From an uncultured Saprospiraceae bacterium (lineage in GTDB: Bacteria; Bacteroidota; Bacteroidia; Chitinophagales; Saprospiraceae), in assembly GCA_937967535.1 (NCBI GenBank), contig CALCMV010000311.1, forward strand, positions 1 to 30,750: a stretch of DNA of 30,750 nt. Direction: 5' to 3'. The position numbers were made by a program, and so were the translations under genes. Each line of letters opens with the position of its first letter. Position 1 is the stretch's first letter. Below, piece after piece: positions 29,401 through 30,750 of this stretch. A model generated the notes under the pieces. The model worked only from the letters and a program-made list of their open reading frames with translations. It did no database searches and was not told the DNA's origin.

Positions 29401-30750
29401 ATTTTTTAATGCTGCCAATTGTGAATGTGAAACAATTCCCGTTCCCGGCTGTACCGACCCATGCGCCACCAATTACGACCCCAATGCGAATGTAGATGAT
29501 AATTCATGTTTATTTGAAGAAGAACCAACTATCGCCTGTTACGAAACCACCACATTCAATACGACTACATGTGAATGGGAAATCACAGGCACACAACCCA
29601 TAGAACCGACCACAGAATGTTACGAAACCGCTACATTCAATACCACTACATGTGAATGGGAAGTCACAGGCACACAACCCGTTGAGCCAACTACGGAGTG
29701 CTACGAAACTGCTATTTTCAATACCGCAACTTGTGCATGGGAAATAGCAGGCACACAACCTATTGAGCCAACTACGGAATGTTATGAAACCACTACTTTC
29801 AACACCACAACATGTGAGTGGGAAATTAGCGGAACGCAACCCGTCGAACCGACCACCGAATGTTACGAAACCGCCATTTTTGATACGACGACTTGTACAT
29901 GGGATGTAGCAGGTACACAACCTCTCGAACCGACCACCGAATGTTACGAAACCGCTACATTCAATACCACTACATGTGAATGGGAAGTCACAGGCACACA
30001 GCCTGTTGAGCCAACTACGGAGTGCTACGAAACCGCCATTTTCAATACCACAACTTGTACATGGGACATTACTGGTACACAACCCGTAGAACCTGCTACC
30101 GAGTGCTACGAAACAGCCGCTTTTAACGATGTTTCATGTGAATGGGAAGTAACCGGAACACAACCCGAAGAACCCCTTACAGCATGCTACGAAACGGCAA
30201 TCTTTAATAATGTTTCATGTGAATGGGAAATCACCGGAACACAACCCGAACAACCCATCACAGCCTGTTACGAAACAGCTAATTTTAATGATGTTTCATG
30301 CGAATGGGAAGTGACCGGAACGCAACCTGAACAACCTGTTACAGCATGTTACGAAACCGCCACTTTTAATGATATTTCATGCGAATGGGAAATCACCGGA
30401 ACAGCACCGGAAGTTGACGACAATTGCGACTTAACGGAAGATTCATTCGACCCAACAACTTGTGAAGTCATGAATACCCCAACTTGTGCGGATGGCACAT
30501 TCTTCAATGCCGCAAATTGCGAATGTGAAGATGTAGAAGTTCAAGGCTGCACCGACCCATGCGCGCTCAATTATGACCCTGATGCCAATGCAGATGACGG
30601 TTCATGCACATTCCCCGAAGAACCTGCAATTGAATGTTACCAAAGCACAACATTCAATACGACTACTTGTGAATGGGAAATCACAGGCACACAACCCGAA
30701 GAACCCGTCACAGCATGCTACGAAACAGCCACATTCAATGATGCTTCATG
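17483..30750 (+). CDS. Giant exported surface protein with about 120 two-cysteine 27-residue repeats (3' end outside window)
   Basis: The frame from ATG 17483 is open to the window edge, giving at least 4,422 residues. MKYYLLAIISVLFVSFPVQP looks like a signal peptide. Residues about 59-272 and 280-510 are two copies of one module: an SprB-type repeat (SSANPRTNLAPGGYAVTVTD) followed by a domain with EITRINFPP, EWVVNLGGKAWVF and EYVLSC. Residues about 515-752 hold Ig-like domains, two of them sharing TWTGxGI and FNPxGLSG. From residue 756 a 27-residue repeat takes over: C2, Y3, E4, T5, F8, N9, C13, W15, G19, T20, Q21, P22, E24 and P25 are nearly invariant. Blocks of 23, 39, 16, 18, 12, 11 and more copies are separated by six spacers of exactly 74 residues. 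I infer a long extracellular, disulfide-rich stalk or adhesin; a T9SS C-terminal domain is expected beyond the window. Similar repeats occur, to my knowledge, in other Bacteroidota surface proteins, but their function is not established. Confidence 0.9.
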   Translation, partial: MKYYLLAIISVLFVSFPVQPLISESGNISNNRQNFIEENVFDTNANEYALPVTVSTTDVSGCGLTNGSAQVNSTDGISNIIWEDGSSANPRTNLAPGGYAVTVTDGNGTMTTDYALVSTDIPTNQSMAIKAEITRINFPPLDDGGSSNAEWVVNLGGKAWVFRASALSGTNGLTELQNVLENEPGADCQVLPMIVPLGTHNISEVSTAIIDFSVFESDSGGESAHNCTYNSASGDVWAHSDLIGFDLTVSGGGIINIPIHVDTLSIEYVLSCTDTNISVSGNDVSNCGATDGRLQVSSSNGIANLNWENGSSANPRTGLAPGGYAMTVTDNDGCEILDYGLVSTDIPSGECVAISMDITRINFPPVGDGGTPRSEWVLNFEGAAWVFTVPNIGSGGLTELDNMLEQDPDLNTCNSNPIIVPLGNYDISNVTTASLNLAIFESDNPGSGIPHSCEYDVNNPGTITSGNGTGDDLFYDALTSIDLTVSGGGLIDVFLPQINDNILIEYVLSCAPVAFPVNAGQDMNICEDVGSIQLRGSPLPNSEQTATWTGSGIFDNGNGTATFNPAGLSGTFSFNYHLINNIGGCEGDDDITINVSALTEPVFSITNEYCPGDTPDILSSSNNGFTGTWSPNTIDTSTPGQSAYVFTPTPNQCSDTYTLAVNVRPLPTVEAGTNNTICEGVGTIQLTGSPMPGLGESGTWTGTGITNNGDGTAGFNPSGLSGPITLNYSFTDNNGCENDDNVVITITPIPAQPTIECWETATLNTATCTWDVTGTQPTEPATECYETATFNNSTCVWDITGTQPTEPTTECYETAIFNTGTCVWDVTGTQPTEPATECYETATFNNSTCVWDITGTQPTEPTTECYETAIFNTGTCVWDVTGTQPTEPATECYETATFNTTTCVWEVSGTQPTEPTTECYETPVFNTTTCAWDITGTQPLEPATECYETATFSTTTCSWNVTGTQPVEPTTECYETAVFNTSTCTWDITGTQPLEPTTECYETATFSTATCSWNVAGTQPTEPTTECYETAVFNIGTCVWDITGTQPLEPATECYETATFSTTTCSWNVTGTQPTEPTGLACYETAVFNTSTCVWDITGTQPTEPATECYETATFNTTTCSWGITGSQPTEPSTECYETATFNTTTCAWEVAGTQPVEPTTECYESATFNTTTCVWNITGTQPAEPTTECYETATFDTTTCAWEVAGTQPLEPATECYETATFNTTTCVWDITDTQPTEPTTECYETAVFNTTTCAWEVTGTQPVEPATECYESATFNTSTCVWDITGTQATQPNIECYETAVFNTTTCTWDVAGTQPVEPATECYETATFNTSTCAWEVSGTQPLEPTTECYETAIFNTTTCVWDITGTQPEIDDNCPLTADSFDNVTCSPVNNPNCPAGTFFNAANCDCEVIPVPGCTDPCATNYDPDANVDDNSCLFEQAPPIACYETTTFNITSCLWEITGTQALEPTTECYETATFNTTSCAWEVSGTQPTEPTMACYETATFNTTTCTWDIAGSQPVEPTTECYETATFNATSCAWEVSGTQALEPTTECYETAVFNTTTCVWDISGTQPVEPTTECYETATFNDVICAWEVAGTQPTEPATECYETAIFNATTCLWEINGTQPLEPATECYETASFNSTSCEWEISGTQPTEPSTACYETATFNTTTCTWDIAGTQPTEPTTECYETATFNSTSCLWEISGTQPLEPATECYETAIFNTTSCAWELTGTQPLEPATECYETASFNTTSCLWEISGTQPTEPSAACYETAVFNTTSCAWELTGTQPLEPATECYETASFNTTSCAWEISGTQPTEPSATCYETAVFNTTSCAWELTGTQPLEPATECYETALFNSTSCAWEISGTQPTEPSTACYETAVFNTTSCAWELTGTQPLEPATECYETASFNSTSCAWEISGTQPTEPSTACYETASFNTTSCLWEISGTQPLEPATECYETASFNTTSCLWEISGTQPTEPSTACYETAAFNNTTCVWEVIGTQPTEPATECYETATFSTTSCSWEISGTQPTEPSTACYETAAFNNTTCVWEVIGTQPTEPATECYETTSFNTTSCLWEISGTQPTEPATACYETAAFNNTTCTWEILGTQPTEPTTQCYETATFNTISCEWEVTGTKPLEPTTECYETAMFNTTTCVWEITGTQPAEPPTECYETATFNTTICAWELTGTPPVEPNTECYETATFNPFLCTWEITGTQPLEPTTECYETATFNIATCAWDITGTQPAEPPTECYETAIFNTTTCIWEVTGTQPLEPATECYETATFNDATCNWDISGEQPDEPDVECYQTATFNTDICAWDITGSQPVEPATECYETATFNDATCTWSVSGTPPAEPITACYETAIFNITSCLWEISGTQPEEPNTECYETATFNTTSCAWEISGTQPAQPTTACYETATFNASTCTWDVAGTQPVEPATECYESTTFNNNTCGWEVSGTQPTEPTTECYQTATFNPTTCIWDITGEQPNIDDNCDLTDDSFDTVNCVAVNTPNCPSNTFFNAANCDCEILEFPGCTDPCAINYESNANVDDGSCLFEEEPGITCYEIATFNTNTCTWEVSGTQPTEPTTECYQTATFNTTSCLWEITGTQPAEPTTQCYETAIFNTTTCEWDVVGTQPIEPTVECYETTTFSLISCEWEVTGNQPVEPTVECYETAVFNATTCEWDITGTPPVEPATECYETAVFNATTCIWDITGTPPVQPTTECYQTALFESATCMWELTGTPPLEPATECYETATFNTTTCDWEIAGTQPVEPSTECYETAIFNTTTCTWDITGTQPEQPNIACYETATFNSATCTWEVVGTQPLEPTTECYETATFNTTTCMWEISGTQPVEPTTECYETAVFDATTCTWDITGTQPVEPATECYETATFNDISCEWEISGTQPAEPTTQCYETAIFNAGTCTWDVAGTQPVEPATECYETATFNNNTCGWEVSGTQPTEPTTECYETATFNPTTCIWDITGTQPEINDNCDLTDDSFDTVNCIAVNTPNCPDGTFFNAANCECETIPVPGCTDPCATNYDPNANVDDNSCLFEEQPTIACYETTIFNTTTCEWEVTGTQPIEPTTECYETATFNTTTCEWEVTGTQPVEPTTECYETAIFNTTTCAWEIAGTQPVEPTTECYETATFNTTTCAWEISGTQPVEPTTECYETAIFDTTTCTWDITGTQPVEPTTECYETATFNTASCLWEISGTQPAEPTTQCYETAIFNTTTCEWDVAGTQPIEPTVECYETTTFSVISCEWEVTGNQPIEPTVECYETAVFNATTCAWDITGTPPVEPATECYETALFNTTTCEWDITGTPPAEPATECYETALFNTTTCVWDITGTPPVEPATECYETATFNTITCAWDVAGTQPLEPTTECYEIATFNTTTCMWEISGTLPQQPVTECYETAVFDITICAWDITGTPPIEPATECYETATFNDISCEWEISGTQPVEPTTQCYETAIFNATTCTWDVAGTQPVEPATECYETTTFNNNTCGWEVSGTQPTEPTTECYQTATFNSTTCIWDITGEQPNIDDNCDLTDDSFDAVNCVVVNTPNCPSNTFFNAANCDCEILEFPGCTDPCAINYESNANVDNGSCLFEEEPIIACYETTIFNATTCEWEVTGTQPIEPTTECYETATFNTTTCEWEVIGTQPVEPTTECYETAIFNTTTCDWEIAGTQPVEPTTECYETAIFNTTTCEWEINGTQPVEPTTECYETAIFDTTTCTWDITGTPPVEPATECYQTATFNTTTCDWEVAGTQPVEPTTECYETTIFNTTTCMWEISGTQPQQPVTECYETAVFDATTCTWDITGTQPVEPATECYETATFNDISCEWEISGTQPAEPTTQCYETAIFNASTCTWDVAGTQPVEPATECYETTTFNNNTCGWEVSGTQPTEPTTECYETATFNPTTCIWDITGTQPEINDNCDLTDDSFDAVNCVAVNTPNCPDGTFFNAANCECETIPVPGCTDPCATNYDPNANVDDNSCLFEEEPTIACYETTTFNTTTCEWEITGTQPIEPTTECYETATFNTTTCEWEVTGTQPVEPTTECYETAIFNTATCAWEIAGTQPIEPTTECYETTTFNTTTCEWEISGTQPVEPTTECYETAIFDTTTCTWDVAGTQPLEPTTECYETATFNTTTCEWEVTGTQPVEPTTECYETAIFNTTTCTWDITGTQPVEPATECYETAAFNDVSCEWEVTGTQPEEPLTACYETAIFNNVSCEWEITGTQPEQPITACYETANFNDVSCEWEVTGTQPEQPVTACYETATFNDISCEWEITGTAPEVDDNCDLTEDSFDPTTCEVMNTPTCADGTFFNAANCECEDVEVQGCTDPCALNYDPDANADDGSCTFPEEPAIECYQSTTFNTTTCEWEITGTQPEEPVTACYETATFNDAS
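19748..21598 (+). repeat. 81-bp tandem repeat block 1, 23 copies
   Basis: First block of the 27-residue repeat, starting with ECWETATLNTATCTWDV. Its length equals 22 units of 27 residues plus 22 residues, plus one extra residue in the copy with TGLACYET (20711-20730). TECYETATFNNST and TECYETAIFNTGT type copies alternate near the start, giving a 162-bp period. Confidence 0.93.
21599..21820 (+). repeat. 74-residue Cys-rich spacer 1
   Basis: First spacer domain, with DDNCPLTADSFDNVTC, then NCPAGTFFNAANCDCEV and GCTDPCATNYDPDANVDDNS. Eight cysteines. The end resembles the GCTDPxAxNYNPxAxxDDGSC motif known from other Bacteroidota surface proteins. It is the most diverged of spacers 1-5. Confidence 0.9.
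21821..24964 (+). repeat. 81-bp tandem repeat block 2, 39 copies
   Basis: The longest block. Between about 22,620 and 23,450 two repeat types alternate: one with FNTTSCAWELTGTQPLEPAT and one with SCAWEISGTQPTEPS, giving a 162-bp dimer period. Its last copies (NNNTCGWEVSG, then NPTTCIWDITGEQPN) have counterparts at the ends of blocks 3-5. Confidence 0.93.
24965..25186 (+). repeat. 74-residue spacer 2 (type A: ILEFPGCTDPCAINYESNAN)
   Basis: Same length and cysteine pattern as spacer 1. The variant words ILEFPG and CAINYESNAN are shared with spacer 4 only. Confidence 0.9.
25187..26467 (+). repeat. 81-bp tandem repeat block 3, 16 copies
   Basis: From the second copy on, its order of variant repeats (TTSCLWEITG, TQCYETAIF, TTTFSLISCEWEVTGNQP and so on) is matched by block 4 from its sixth copy on. 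Confidence 0.92.
26468..26689 (+). repeat. 74-residue spacer 3 (type B: TIPVPGCTDPCATNYDPNAN)
   Basis: The variant words EINDNCDL, NCPDGTFF and TIPVPG are shared with spacer 5. Confidence 0.9.
26690..28132 (+). repeat. 81-bp tandem repeat block 4, 18 copies
   Basis: The first five copies match the first copies of blocks 5 and 6; the remaining copies match block 3. The block is thus a composite of both neighbours. Confidence 0.92.
28133..28354 (+). repeat. 74-residue spacer 4 (type A)
   Basis: Nearly identical to spacer 2, with ILEFPG and CAINYESNAN; NVDNGSC replaces NVDDGSC. Confidence 0.9.
28355..29311 (+). repeat. 81-bp tandem repeat block 5, 12 copies
   Basis: The start resembles blocks 4 and 6; the last four copies (NDISCEWEISG, then TQCYETAIFNAST, NNNTCGWEVSG, NPTTCIWDITG) match the ends of blocks 3 and 4. 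Confidence 0.92.
29312..29533 (+). repeat. 74-residue spacer 5 (type B)
   Basis: Nearly identical to spacer 3 (EINDNCDL, NCPDGTFF, TIPVPG, NVDDNSC). Confidence 0.9.
29534..30409 (+). repeat. 81-bp tandem repeat block 6, 11 copies
   Basis: The start resembles blocks 4 and 5. The last four copies differ from all other blocks: they share NDVSCEWEVTGTQPEEP/EQP-type sequence and more acidic linkers, and the block closes with GTAPEVDDN. Confidence 0.92.
30410..30631 (+). repeat. 74-residue spacer 6, diverged
   Basis: Same length and eight cysteines, but with variant words EVDDNCDLTEDSFDPTTC, DVEVQGCTDPCALNYDPDAN and ADDGSC. It may begin a different sub-family that continues beyond the window. Confidence 0.9.
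30632..30750 (+). repeat. 81-bp tandem repeat block 7, cut by window edge
   Basis: One complete copy and the first 38 bases of a second. The array clearly continues to the right. Confidence 0.9.

Noticed and set aside
20861..30082. Many long minus-strand open frames of 70-217 codons rich in Cys, Gly and Phe (such as those starting MCACNFP or MCTCNIP).
   Set aside because: They are the antisense of the 81-bp coding repeat. Because 81 is divisible by three and the unit lacks stops in that frame, the antisense stays open by construction. The plus frame has an export signal, real domains and no stop over 13 kb.
19748..30750. Possible CRISPR array or satellite DNA.
   Set aside because: The repeats are directly tandem with no unique spacers of CRISPR size, keep a coding frame throughout, and vary largely at third codon positions and at particular residues.

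Overview
The window looks like a chromosomal piece of a Bacteroidota bacterium, most likely in or near Saprospiria. The indications are two secreted multidomain proteins of type IX secretion (T9SS) style, a DUF4159 gene next to a MoxR ATPase, a lipoprotein with a DUF547 domain, a TonB C-terminal-domain protein, lack of Shine-Dalgarno sites, and several candidate promoters close to the Bacteroidota form TTTG-N19..21-TAnnTTTG. The lineage is an inference from gene content only.

Layout. Positions 1-900 (minus) hold the first 300 codons of a trehalase lipoprotein that runs off the left edge. Positions 990-1242 are a mosaic of element ends around a remnant of a type I restriction HsdR C-terminus. 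A plus-strand series follows: DUF4159 protein (1510), unknown protein (2249), MoxR AAA+ ATPase (2962), NYN/LOTUS-type RNA-associated protein (4116), GT87-like membrane glycosyltransferase (5126), DUF547 lipoprotein (7287) and an M43-type metalloprotease with a T9SS sorting tail and a clear terminator (9253-11828). A minus-strand pair encodes the two halves of a heterodimeric ABC exporter (15722 to 11965). A stand-alone TonB C-terminal domain gene is divergent from it (15885).

From 17483 to the right edge, 13,268 bases are one uninterrupted reading frame, at least 4,422 codons. It encodes a giant cell-surface protein with an export signal, a duplicated SprB-containing module, Ig-like domains, and then about 120 tandem copies of a 27-residue, two-cysteine repeat (81 bp). 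The copies fall into blocks of 23, 39, 16, 18, 12, 11 and 1+ copies, and every pair of blocks is separated by a spacer domain of exactly 74 residues (222 bp) with eight cysteines. Neither the last repeat nor the expected T9SS C-terminal domain is inside the window.

The gaps between genes are unusually rich in inverted repeats: a 166-bp MITE-like element in the leader of the giant gene, solo copies of its end elsewhere, a second MITE-like element with a partial relative, a perfect 38-bp palindrome between the ABC genes, GATAGCTATC palindromes, and several gaps filled with short words repeated in one orientation and then in the other. No tRNA, rRNA or CRISPR array was seen.
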